Origin: Actinomycetales bacterium
GTDB taxonomy: Bacteria > Actinomycetota > Actinomycetes > Mycobacteriales > Micromonosporaceae
Direction of reading: 5' to 3'
Assembly: GCA_002919305.1 (NCBI GenBank)
Contig: PKFB01000064.1
Coordinates: forward strand, 57,483 to 121,482
DNA: 64,000 nucleotides
In this document: positions 56,993 to 64,000 of the stretch, piece after piece
Layout of the letters: every line of letters starts with the position of its first letter
Position numbering within the stretch: position 1 is the first letter of the stretch
Position numbers and translations under genes: made by a program
Notes under the pieces: generated by a model
Told to the model about the DNA's origin: nothing
Database searches by the model: none
The model's input: only the letters and a program-made list of their open reading frames with translations

Positions 56993-57349
56993 GGTGACGA
57001 TTCTCAACGTCACTGGCTCCGGGCTTCTCCCACCCCCAGAGGTGCGTATCCGCGTACCGCGACAGGTACTGCATCTACCGCATCAGCGACGGTCGATCCG
57101 CGGGTCCGGTTGGCGTCTCTGGCGAGTAACTCGACCGGGAAGCAGCAACGAATCGTTGTTCACGGGCCTTCAAACGCAATGGTTTTTCAAGAACGCGCAA
57201 TGAAGAACAATCGACCTTCGCTCAACTCGCGATCTAGCCTCTGAGTCAAGTTCTGGTACCGGGTCAAAGGCGCCCAGAAGCCCGGTACCCCTCCTGCTCT
57301 GTGGCCCGCTTCAAAGGCGAGGCGAGAACCGCCCTATAAGGAGGTCTGG
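56993..57349. other. Divergent region between maf and the ddaH-like gene
   Basis: About 355 bases without a gene; the part near 57165-57245 is AT-richer and probably carries the ddaH promoter. A long inverted repeat at 57255-57289 is the only clear structure. Confidence 0.45.
57255..57289. promoter_or_regulatory. Inverted repeat in the ddaH leader
   Basis: ggtaccggg (57255-57263) and cccggtacc (57281-57289) are perfectly complementary across a 17-base loop, 60 bases upstream of the ddaH ATG. It may be an operator (for example of an arginine-sensing regulator) or an RNA hairpin in the leader. Confidence 0.45.
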
Positions 57350-58168
57350 ATGCAGTCGTCCCTTTCCGGCAGATCGCGTCAGCGTCGTTTTCTTATGTGT
57401 CGTCCTACATATTTCGACGTGACGTACGCGATTAACACCTGGATGGATCCAAACGTGCCGGTCGACACGGGACTGGCCATCCAACAGTGGACCGCGTTGC
57501 GGGAGGTGTACCGCTCGCTGGGGCACGAGGTGCTCGAGATCGAACCGGTCCCAGGCCTGCCCGACATGGTGTTCGCAGCTAACGGGGCGCTGGTGATCGA
57601 CGGCCGGGTGCTAGGTGCACAATTTCGCGCCCCGCAGCGGGCGGAGGAGGCGCCGCTGTATCGATCCTGGTTTGAAACGGCCGGCTATCCCGTCCGGACG
57701 CCAAAATATGTGAATGAGGGTGAAGGTGACTTTGTAGTCACCGACCGGTACGTATTGGCGGGTACCGGGTTCCGTACCGAGCACGCGGCGCACGCTGAGG
57801 CTCAGGAATTCTTTGGTCGCCCTGTCATCTCATTGCGATTGGTCGATCCGCGCTTTTACCACCTGGATACCGCGCTTTTTGCCCTCGACGGGGAAAATGT
57901 GGCGTACTTCCCTGGGGCTTTCTCGGAAGGGAGTCAGCGGGTACTCGCCCGCCTGTTCCCGGACGCGTTGTTGGTTGAGGAGGCCGATGCCGCTGTTTTA
58001 GGGCTCAACGCCGTATCGGACGGGCACCATGTGGTACTCAACGCCGAGGCCGTCACCTTGGCCGAGGCACTCACCGAACGCGGCTATCAGCCGATACCGG
58101 TGGACATGTCAGAACTGCGTAAAGCGGGTGGGGGGCCTAAATGCTGCACATTGGAGATTCGCTCATGA
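57350..58168 (+). CDS. DDAH-like amidinohydrolase (arginine-modifying enzyme family)
   Basis: A 272-residue pentein-fold protein. Motifs: FLMCRPTYFDVTYAINTWM, LPDMVFAANGAL, NEGEGDFVV (acidic substrate residues), FYHLDTALFAL (catalytic His) and a C-terminal GGGPKCCTLEIRS with the nucleophilic Cys. Annotated family role is hydrolysis of dimethylarginine to citrulline. Coupling to ornithine aminotransferase (ATGA overlap) suggests that it feeds arginine-derived carbon into ornithine. ATG with AAGGAGG five bases upstream. The exact reaction is not provable from sequence. Confidence 0.85.
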   Translation: MQSSLSGRSRQRRFLMCRPTYFDVTYAINTWMDPNVPVDTGLAIQQWTALREVYRSLGHEVLEIEPVPGLPDMVFAANGALVIDGRVLGAQFRAPQRAEEAPLYRSWFETAGYPVRTPKYVNEGEGDFVVTDRYVLAGTGFRTEHAAHAEAQEFFGRPVISLRLVDPRFYHLDTALFALDGENVAYFPGAFSEGSQRVLARLFPDALLVEEADAAVLGLNAVSDGHHVVLNAEAVTLAEALTERGYQPIPVDMSELRKAGGGPKCCTLEIRS

Positions 58169-59400
58169 CCACGGCGGTACCCGATGCGACCACGGCGACC
58201 ACCACCGAAGAAGCGGTCGCCGTCGCTGAACGCTGGACGGCTCACAACTACCACCCGTTGCCGGTGGTCCTCGTCTCGGGTGAGGGGGCCTGGCTGATCG
58301 ATGTGGAGGGACGCCGCTACCTGGACTGCCTGGCCGGCTACTCGGCGTTGAACTTCGGCCACCGCCATCCCGCTCTGCTCGCCGCCGCACGCGAGCAGCT
58401 GGATCGGCTTACCCTGACCAGCCGGGCGTTTCACCACGACCAGCTCGGGCCGTTCTGCGCCGAACTGGCGGAGCTCGCCGGCATGGAGATGGTGCTGCCG
58501 ATGAACACCGGCGCTGAGGCGGTCGAGACTGCGATCAAGGTGGCGCGCAAATGGGGCTACCGCGTCAAAGGGGTCCCCCATGACCAGGCCACGATCGTGG
58601 TCGCCGAGAACAACTTCCACGGCCGTACCACTACGATCATCAGCTTCTCCACCGACCCAGTCGCCCGGGACGACTACGGCCCCTATACCCCTGGTTTCCG
58701 GATTGTGCCGTATGGGGATGCGGCGGCACTGGCCGACGCCATCGACGAGACCACGGTGGCGGTGCTTCTGGAACCGATCCAAGGGGAAGCCGGCGTGATC
58801 GTGCCGCCGCTCGGCTACCTGGCCGAGGTGCGGCGGATCTGCACCGAACACGGTGTCCTGTTCATCGCCGATGAGATCCAGTCCGGGCTGGGGCGTACCG
58901 GGCGGACGTTCGCCTGCGAACACGAGGACGTCGTGCCCGACATGTACGTGCTGGGTAAGGCCTTGGGAGGCGGCATCGTGCCGGTCTCGGCGGTGGTCTC
59001 CCGCGCCGACGTTCTCGGAGTGCTACGCCCCGGGGAGCATGGGTCAACGTTCGGCGGCAACCCCCTGGCCTGTGCGGTTGGTCGTGCGGTGATCGGCCTG
59101 CTGCGTACCGGCGAGTACCAGGAGCGCGCCCGTGTGCTGGGGGCGCAGCTGCACGAAGGCCTCAAGCAGCTCCTCGGTCGAGGCGTGGTCGAGGTGCGAG
59201 GCCGTGGCCTGTGGGCGGGCGTCGACATCGACCCGGCGCTGATGACCGGACGGCAGGCCAGCGAGCGGTTGGCCGCTCAAGGAGTACTGGCCAAGGACAC
59301 CCACGGATCAACGCTGCGCCTGGCCCCGCCCCTGGTGGTCACCGAGTCTGACCTGGAGTGGGCCCTGGAACGCTTCGCCGCGGTGCTGTCCGACACCTGA
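58165..59400 (+). CDS. rocD: Ornithine--oxo-acid aminotransferase
   Basis: A PLP-dependent class III aminotransferase of 411 residues. It has NYHPLPVVLVSGEGAWLIDV, MNTGAEAVETAIKVARKWGY, LEPIQGEAGVIVPP, ADEIQSGLGRTG and the Schiff-base Lys in YVLGKALGGG, then STFGGNPLAC. It converts ornithine and 2-oxoglutarate to glutamate semialdehyde and glutamate. The ATG at 58165 overlaps the ddaH stop (ATGA) and has GGAG eight bases upstream. A hairpin terminator follows. Confidence 0.95.
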   Translation: MTTAVPDATTATTTEEAVAVAERWTAHNYHPLPVVLVSGEGAWLIDVEGRRYLDCLAGYSALNFGHRHPALLAAAREQLDRLTLTSRAFHHDQLGPFCAELAELAGMEMVLPMNTGAEAVETAIKVARKWGYRVKGVPHDQATIVVAENNFHGRTTTIISFSTDPVARDDYGPYTPGFRIVPYGDAAALADAIDETTVAVLLEPIQGEAGVIVPPLGYLAEVRRICTEHGVLFIADEIQSGLGRTGRTFACEHEDVVPDMYVLGKALGGGIVPVSAVVSRADVLGVLRPGEHGSTFGGNPLACAVGRAVIGLLRTGEYQERARVLGAQLHEGLKQLLGRGVVEVRGRGLWAGVDIDPALMTGRQASERLAAQGVLAKDTHGSTLRLAPPLVVTESDLEWALERFAAVLSDT

Positions 59401-59458
59401 GGCCACCTACTGAGCCAGGACAAGACACCCAACCGGCTTTGTTGATCAGACCGAACCA

Positions 59459-59496
59459 CCGGCGGCGGGCCCACCTCGCGTGAGGTCCGCCGCCGG
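59459..59496. terminator. Bidirectional terminator after rocD
   Basis: 13-bp stem ccggcggcgggcc (59459-59471) / ggtccgccgccgg (59484-59496) with one G-U pair and a 12-base loop. It serves rocD and the convergent accE/small-peptide transcript. Confidence 0.7.
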
Positions 59497-59601
59497 AGTG
59501 TCCAGCAGTGAGTAAGTACGTACACCAGTCAGCGGCGGGGGTGAACAGGTGCATCGCGAGCCTGAGCGAGACCGCCTGATGCAGGCCGCCAGGTGCCGGA
59601 C

Positions 59602-59754
59602 TCACCAGCAGACTCCCATTGAGTAGTTCGATGCGGTCGGGAGTTTCGCCGAGCGCACGCTAGTCCTCCTCGGTCCACGGCCCAACGGTCCGTCCAGCCG
59701 GAGCGTGTTCTCGGCAGGGCGGGCCGCGTCGTGCCTGAGCATGGCCGTGCTCAT
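59602..59754 (-). CDS. Small peptide gene (50 codons), possible modified-peptide precursor
   Basis: ATG at 59754 with a perfect AGGAGGT seven bases upstream, much better than chance. The product begins MSTAMLRHDAARPAENTLRL, has a basic middle (GRGPRRTSVRSAK) and ends LPTASNYSMGVCW. A leader-like N-terminus and a Ser/Thr/Cys/Tyr/Trp-rich tail are reminiscent of ribosomal peptide precursors, but no modification enzyme gene is adjacent. It lies 180 bases downstream of accE on the same strand. It may instead be a small structural or regulatory protein. I recognise no family. Confidence 0.55.
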   Translation of the reverse strand: MSTAMLRHDAARPAENTLRLDGPLGRGPRRTSVRSAKLPTASNYSMGVCW

Positions 59755-59933
59755 GTCGCCCACCTCCTGGCGGTGGTGTGGATGCCGGGAGTCTTTCAGG
59801 GCATCCTGCCCGATTAGTCCGTCGGATCGGGGTGATCGTTCGCGCTGCGCACCCCAGTATGTGCCGTTCGAGGTCTGGTTCTCGGGTTCCCGGGGCAGGG
59901 GTACGCGCGGGCATCCGCTGGGTGACACGGGCG

Positions 59934-60164
59934 TCAGGGCAGACCCGAGGCCCACCACGCGCCAGGGCCCGGGCGGAGCGGTTGACGCAGGAGCGCGGCC
60001 CGATCCGCCCACCGTGAGGACCGTTGAGGATCCGACGCGGGGGCGTCCGTGGCACGGGACGCCAAGGCGGCCAGCACCGCAGTCAACGCCGCGACTTCCT
60101 CAGGGGTTGGATTGCCGCGTACCACACGTATCCAGGGCTCGGGAGCCGTATTCTCTGCGCTCAC
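59934..60164 (-). CDS. Acyl-CoA carboxylase epsilon subunit
   Basis: A 76-residue small subunit. WIRVVRGNPTPEEVAALTAV at the N-terminus and a Trp/Arg/Pro-rich end (WADRAALLRQPLRPGPGAWW) match the actinobacterial AccE pattern. It stabilises the alpha-beta carboxylase complex. GTG start with GGAGGAGGT four bases upstream. It follows the beta subunit gene by about 100 bases. Confidence 0.88.
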   Translation of the reverse strand: MSAENTAPEPWIRVVRGNPTPEEVAALTAVLAALASRATDAPASDPQRSSRWADRAALLRQPLRPGPGAWWASGLP

Positions 60165-60261
60165 GCCGACCTCCTCCCGCCGTCATCCGTCTCTGGCGTC
60201 GCGCGAGCGGGTTCATGACTCGTGCGGACGTCACAAGAAACCAAGAGAACAAGAAAAGCTG

Positions 60262-61890
60262 TCACAGCGGGATGTTGCCGTGCTTGCGGGGCGGTGCGGT
60301 CTCACGTTTGGTCCGCAGGGTACGCAGCGCCTTGGTGATCGCCACCCGGGTTGTCCGGGGCGGAATCACCGCGTCGACGTAGCCGCGTTCGGCCGCGATG
60401 TAGGGGTTGGCCAGGGTGTCCTCGTATTCCTCGATGAGTTCGGCGCGGCGGGCCTCGGGATCGGCCGCGGCGGCGATCTCGCGGCGGTAGAGGATGTTGA
60501 CCGCGCCTCGCGCACCCATTACCGCGATCTGCGCGGTCGGCCAGGCGAAGTTCAGGTCCGCCCCCAGGTGCTTGGAGCCCATCACGTCATACGCGCCGCC
60601 GTACGCCTTGCGGGTGATCACCGTGACCTTGCCGACGGTGGCTTCCGCGTACGCGTAGATCAGCTTGGCGCCGCGTCGGATGATGCCGTCCCACTCCTGG
60701 TCGGTGCCGGGTAGGAAACCGGGGACGTCCACGAAGGTCAGGATCGGGATGTTGAACGCGTCGCAGGTCCGGACGAACCGCGCGGCTTTTTCGGAGGCGT
60801 CGATGTCGAGGCAACCGGCCAGGTGAAGCGGCTGGTTGGCGACCACCCCTACCGGATGCCCCTCCACCCGGCCGAAGCCGCAGATGATGTTGGGGGCGAA
60901 CAGGGCGTGGACCTCGCAGAACTCGCCATCGTCGAGGACATGCTCGATGACGGTGTGCATGTCGTAGGGCTGGTTGGGCGAGTCGGGGATCAGCCGGTCC
61001 AGCTCCTCATCCGCGGGGGTCACCTCCAGATCGACCGATGTCTCCAGGACCGGAGGCGGGTCCAGGTTGTTGTTGGGCAGGTAGCTGAGCAGCTGCTTGA
61101 CGTACTCGATGGCGTCTTCCTCGTTGGCCGCCAGGTAGTGGGCGTTGCCGGACCGGGTGTTGTGGGTACGCGCGCCGCCCAGCTCCTCGAACCCCACGTC
61201 CTCGCCGGTCACTGTCTTGATCACGTCGGGGCCGGTGATGAACATGTGGGAGGTCTGGTCGACCATGACCGTGAAGTCAGTGAGCGCGGGGGAGTAGACC
61301 GCGCCGCCCGCGCACGGGCCCATGATCAGCGAGATCTGCGGGATGACTCCGGAGGCGCGGACGTTTCGGTAGAAAATCTCGCCGTACAGGCCCAGGGAGA
61401 CCACGCCTTCCTGGATCCGGGCACCCCCTGAGTCGTTGATCCCGATGATGGGGCAGCCGATCCGGGTGGCCAGATCCATCACTTTGACGATCTTCTCGCC
61501 GAAGACCTCACCGAGTGAGCCACCGAAGACCGTGAAGTCCTGGGAGAACACGCACACCGTCCGGCCGTCGACGGTGCCGTAACCGGTGACTACCCCGTCG
61601 CCGTAGGGGCGGTGGGCGTCCATCCCGAAGGCCGTTGACCGGTGCCGGGCCAACTCGTCCAGTTCGGTGAACGAGCCTGGGTCCAGCAGCATCTCGATCC
61701 GTTCCCGGGCGGTCTTTTTTCCTTTGGCGTGCTGTTTCTCCACAGCCCGGGCTGAGCCGGCGTGCACCGCCTCGTGGTAGCGGCGCATCAGGTCGGCGAT
61801 CTTTCCGGCCGTGGTGTGCCGGTCAGGGACGGCGCTCGGATCCGAGGTCACGTCCGACTTCCCAGGATCGCTCTCAGCGGCAGCGGTCAT
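60262..61890 (-). CDS. Acyl-CoA carboxylase beta subunit (carboxyltransferase, AccD/PccB type)
   Basis: About 542 residues with N- and C-terminal carboxyltransferase halves: [69 protein letters not shown], then [34 protein letters not shown] and the final [12 protein letters not shown]. It transfers carboxyl from biotin to acetyl- or propionyl-CoA. The ATG at 61890 is preferred; the frame continues 79 codons upstream with unlike sequence. Partner of the alpha subunit at 50.9-52.6 kb, epsilon subunit downstream, biotin ligase divergent upstream. Confidence 0.95.
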   Translation of the reverse strand: MTAAAESDPGKSDVTSDPSAVPDRHTTAGKIADLMRRYHEAVHAGSARAVEKQHAKGKKTARERIEMLLDPGSFTELDELARHRSTAFGMDAHRPYGDGVVTGYGTVDGRTVCVFSQDFTVFGGSLGEVFGEKIVKVMDLATRIGCPIIGINDSGGARIQEGVVSLGLYGEIFYRNVRASGVIPQISLIMGPCAGGAVYSPALTDFTVMVDQTSHMFITGPDVIKTVTGEDVGFEELGGARTHNTRSGNAHYLAANEEDAIEYVKQLLSYLPNNNLDPPPVLETSVDLEVTPADEELDRLIPDSPNQPYDMHTVIEHVLDDGEFCEVHALFAPNIICGFGRVEGHPVGVVANQPLHLAGCLDIDASEKAARFVRTCDAFNIPILTFVDVPGFLPGTDQEWDGIIRRGAKLIYAYAEATVGKVTVITRKAYGGAYDVMGSKHLGADLNFAWPTAQIAVMGARGAVNILYRREIAAAADPEARRAELIEEYEDTLANPYIAAERGYVDAVIPPRTTRVAITKALRTLRTKRETAPPRKHGNIPL

Positions 61891-62127
61891 GCCGGGATGG
61901 TAACCATCGGGTCGGTGTCGCGATCGCTGCGAGCAGGCCTGAGCCGATGCGACGCGGCACGAGGCGGCGGGGCTGGTCGTGTGGGGACGGGTCTTACGCC
62001 CTGAACGGTGGAGCAAGGGGAGTCCACTGTGGTGGGTGCGGGGCAGGGCGGCTGTGAGACTGTACCGCCGGTTCGGGGATGGGGAGACGGTGGTGGACTG
62101 CCTACAGGTGGGACGTAGGGTGATCAT

Positions 62128-62976
62128 GTGGCCGCCACCCCTGATTCACCGGTAACCGTCCGACCACCTCTCGACGAGGTGGCGTTGCGGGCAGCGCTGC
62201 TGCGCCCGGGATCGCTGTGGCGTGGCCTGCGTGTGCTGGAGGAGACCGGGTCCACCAACGCCGATTTGATCGCGGTCGCCCGGGCCGGCGCGGATGAAGG
62301 GGAGATCATCACCGCTGAACGACAGGTGACCGGACGGGGCCGGCTGGGGCGTTCGTGGGTTTCCCCGGCACGGGCCGGTATCGCCTGTAGCGTCCTGCTC
62401 CGTCCCACCCGCCCCAATCAGCAGCGAGGGTGGCCCGCCGCTGGTGCGCATCGGATCGGCTGGCTTCCCTTGTTGACGGGGGTCGCCCTGATGGTGGTGA
62501 TTCGCCGATTGGGGCAGGTGGAGGCGTGGCTGAAGTGGCCCAACGACGTGCTGGTCGGGGCGGGGCGTGACAAGTGCGCGGGGATCCTCACCGAGGCGTT
62601 GCCGGACTTGGGCGTGGTGGTGGGCTTCGGGGTGAACGTGACGCTGCGTCGGGATGAGCTGCCCCGGCCGGACAGCACATCGTTGGCGCTGGCCGGTGCA
62701 CAGTGTGTGGACCGCACACTTCTGCTGACGGAGATGCTGCAGGAGTTGGCCGCGCGGTACGCCGCGTGGCGCTCCAATCCCGACGGCGAGGAACTGCGGG
62801 TCGAGTACCGGCGTTGCTGTGACACCTTGGGACGGCAGGTCCAGATCATTCTGCCGAGTGGACAGTCGTTGCGCGGCGAAGCCGTGGATGTGGATGTCGA
62901 TGGGCGACTGGTGGTGGCGGAGGCCTCAGGGCGTCAGGTAGCGGTCGCGGCGGGCGATGTCATCCACGTCCGGTGA
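62128..62976 (+). CDS. birA: Biotin--[acetyl-CoA-carboxylase] ligase
   Basis: A 282-residue enzyme without an N-terminal DNA-binding domain, so ligase only. Motifs: [16 protein letters not shown], the biotinyl-AMP loop [24 protein letters not shown] and KCAGILTE, and a C-terminal SH3-like domain ([16 protein letters not shown]). It biotinylates the carrier domain of the carboxylase alpha subunit. GTG start with AGGG about 8 bases upstream; divergent from the beta subunit gene. Confidence 0.94.
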   Translation: MAATPDSPVTVRPPLDEVALRAALLRPGSLWRGLRVLEETGSTNADLIAVARAGADEGEIITAERQVTGRGRLGRSWVSPARAGIACSVLLRPTRPNQQRGWPAAGAHRIGWLPLLTGVALMVVIRRLGQVEAWLKWPNDVLVGAGRDKCAGILTEALPDLGVVVGFGVNVTLRRDELPRPDSTSLALAGAQCVDRTLLLTEMLQELAARYAAWRSNPDGEELRVEYRRCCDTLGRQVQIILPSGQSLRGEAVDVDVDGRLVVAEASGRQVAVAAGDVIHVR

Positions 62977-63092
62977 ACTGCCTGAGTACGCGCGGGGAGG
63001 CGCAAACACGGGCTGGCGCCTTCGACCTCACCGTGATCGCGCCGTGGAAACGGTGATCTGACCGTGGAAGCGTGACTGAGCGGTCGATGCCC

Positions 63093-63509
63093 TCAGTACC
63101 GACGCCTCAAGTAACACGACTTCGGAAGGCATACGGCTCCGGGTTGGCGGGCCCCCTCGTCCCGCATCTCCTCGACCAGCCCCTCCACGTGCGCGCGCAC
63201 CTCGGGCGTCAGCCGCAGGATCGACGGGAGCATGAGCCACGGGGGGAGGGGGCCCTCCAGCCCGCAGACGGAGAACCGGACCGCGAGATACCGGACGGGC
63301 TGCTCGGGCACCATGCGGGCGTGGCGCAGCTGTCCCGGCTTCAGAAAGATCAAGTCGTTGGGGCCAAACAGTTGGGAACGGGAATCGATACTCCAAACTC
63401 CAAATCCCTCTTGCACCAAAATGAGCCGGAGATCCTGGACCAAGTCGGGCGTGCTCGACCAAGCGTCGGTGAGCTGGACGACGGACGCGTGCGACAGCTC
63501 AAGCCGCAT
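63093..63509 (-). pseudogene. Truncated AraC-family sensor domain
   Basis: 138 codons. A cupin-like ligand domain (LILVQEGFGVWSIDSRSQL, FLKPGQLRHARMV, PVRYLAVRFSVCG, LRLTPEVRAHVEGLVEEM) is typical of AraC/XylS regulators. The frame then ends soon after EEMRDEG with an unrelated short tail, and the helix-turn-helix domain of about 100 residues is missing. ATG at 63509 with AGGAGG about 10 bases upstream. The break near 63100-63150 could be a frameshift, deletion or assembly join. Divergent from a heparinase-like gene, as often seen for such regulators in polysaccharide clusters. Confidence 0.65.
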
Positions 63510-63584
63510 GTGACAACCACCCCTCCTCGCATTCCGTCCATATATGGCCCGCTCTCTCCATTCCAGCCGCATCTAATTACTTCT

Positions 63585-63590
63585 TATAAT
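63585..63590 (+). promoter_or_regulatory. Consensus -10 box TATAAT
   Basis: tataat in an AT-rich stretch (catctaattacttcttataa), 25 bases ahead of the last gene. Perfect -10 hexamers are otherwise absent from the promoters noted in this window. The -35 region (ttccag) is weak. Confidence 0.45.
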
Positions 63591-63614
63591 TGGGACAAGT
63601 CCTCCCCGGGAGGA

Positions 63615-64000
63615 ATGGTTGTGGCGCCTGTGAAACCAGCCGGCATTTTTCTAAACGATGAAGATGTGGCGCGCCTTCGGCAAAACGCCGGGACCGAGTG
63701 GGGACGGCGGATCGTCGCGCGCCTTGCGGCCCGGGCCCAGGAAATTCTGAAAGGCGAAGGCCCCCTGCCCAAGCTGGACCCCGCCTGGTTTCACTCGCGG
63801 TCGGGGAACATTCACGACTTTATCTCGCCGCTCAGCTCGTGGTGGGTCGTCCACGACCCGCGGGGTCCCGAGCACAGCCGCGATCCCATCTACGGAACGG
63901 CGATCGCTCCCGGCGACCGGGGCCTGACCACGGTGGAAGAGGCGTGGCGGGGGCTGCTCGAAGTGCCCACGGGCGGGCCGGGCATGCCGGGGGGGGGGGC
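63615..64000 (+). CDS. N-terminal part of a heparinase II/III-like protein
   Basis: Open to the end of the window (128 codons). FLNDEDVARLRQNAGTEWGR, RRIVARLAARAQEILKG and a Trp-rich SPLSSWWVVHDPRG resemble the alpha-toroid start of heparinase/alginate-lyase-type polysaccharide lyases. ATG 63615 lies directly after GGGAGGA; the GTG at 63621 in frame has better spacing (6 bases). No signal peptide is visible. The window ends in an 11-G run, so the last codons are unreliable. Assignment is tentative. Confidence 0.5.
   Translation, partial: MVVAPVKPAGIFLNDEDVARLRQNAGTEWGRRIVARLAARAQEILKGEGPLPKLDPAWFHSRSGNIHDFISPLSSWWVVHDPRGPEHSRDPIYGTAIAPGDRGLTTVEEAWRGLLEVPTGGPGMPGGG

Noticed and set aside
61891..62127. 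79-codon N-terminal extension of the carboxylase beta subunit
   Set aside because: Sequence is Arg/Ser/Pro-rich, unlike the family, and occupies the divergent promoter region with birA.
63989..63999. Run of 11 G at the end of the window
   Set aside because: Most likely a sequencing or assembly end artefact; not treated as a biological feature.

Overview
The window is high-GC actinobacterial DNA. Evidence for this includes frequent GTG/TTG starts, a conservon (nitrate-sensor kinase, roadblock, DUF742, GTPase), an acyl-CoA carboxylase set with an epsilon subunit, an LpdA-type quinone reductase and an SCO2521-SCO2525-type cassette. A secreted GH10 xylanase and a GH13 glucosidase suggest a plant-biomass degrader, perhaps a Streptosporangiales-type filamentous actinomycete. 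I cannot name the genus from sequence alone.

Layout. 0-8.4 kb: end of an unidentified gene, GH10 xylanase with its own promoter and a palindromic operator, DUF4272 protein, MMPL exporter, adenosine deaminase, a 1.1-kb gene-free and partly AT-rich stretch, DUF1269 protein. 8.7-17.7 kb: a four-gene conservon, then on the opposite strand a second roadblock protein, a large protein built on a catalytically degraded IS110-transposase domain, and a very acidic protein. 18-25.3 kb: nucleoside and deoxyribose salvage (deoC, two aldehyde dehydrogenases of which the second is truncated, upp, an FGGY kinase and a phosphohexo/pentomutase). 25.5-33.6 kb: membrane Ser/Thr kinase, methylmalonyl-CoA mutase large subunit, M20 amidohydrolase, Lon protease.

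34-41.8 kb is the most unusual block. It has a D-amino-acid-oxidase-like flavoprotein, an SCO2521-like gene plus a membrane, coiled-coil, phospholipase-D-like gene on the + strand, and SCO2525-, SCO2524-, SCO2523- and SCO2522-like genes in one tight operon on the - strand. The function of this cassette is unknown to me. 42.3-62.9 kb: GH13 glucosidase, metallo-beta-lactamase-fold protein, gamma-glutamylcyclotransferase, LpdA, PP2C-type phosphatase, a beta-helix/AAA+ fusion, acyl-CoA carboxylase alpha subunit, PadR regulator with a DrrAB-type ABC exporter that seems to share its operator, O-methyltransferase, Maf, DDAH-like amidinohydrolase with RocD, a well-initiated 50-codon peptide gene, acyl-CoA carboxylase epsilon and beta subunits, and BirA.

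The last ~0.9 kb (from about 63.1 kb) looks different: a truncated AraC-type sensor domain, a consensus TATAAT box, the start of a heparinase-like gene and an 11-G run. It may be a chimeric join or foreign DNA.

The strongest leads are the domesticated IS110-roadblock pair that shares a C-terminal tail with the conservon kinase, the SCO2521-2525 cassette with its membrane partner, the PadR-DrrAB operator set, and the small peptide gene beside accE.
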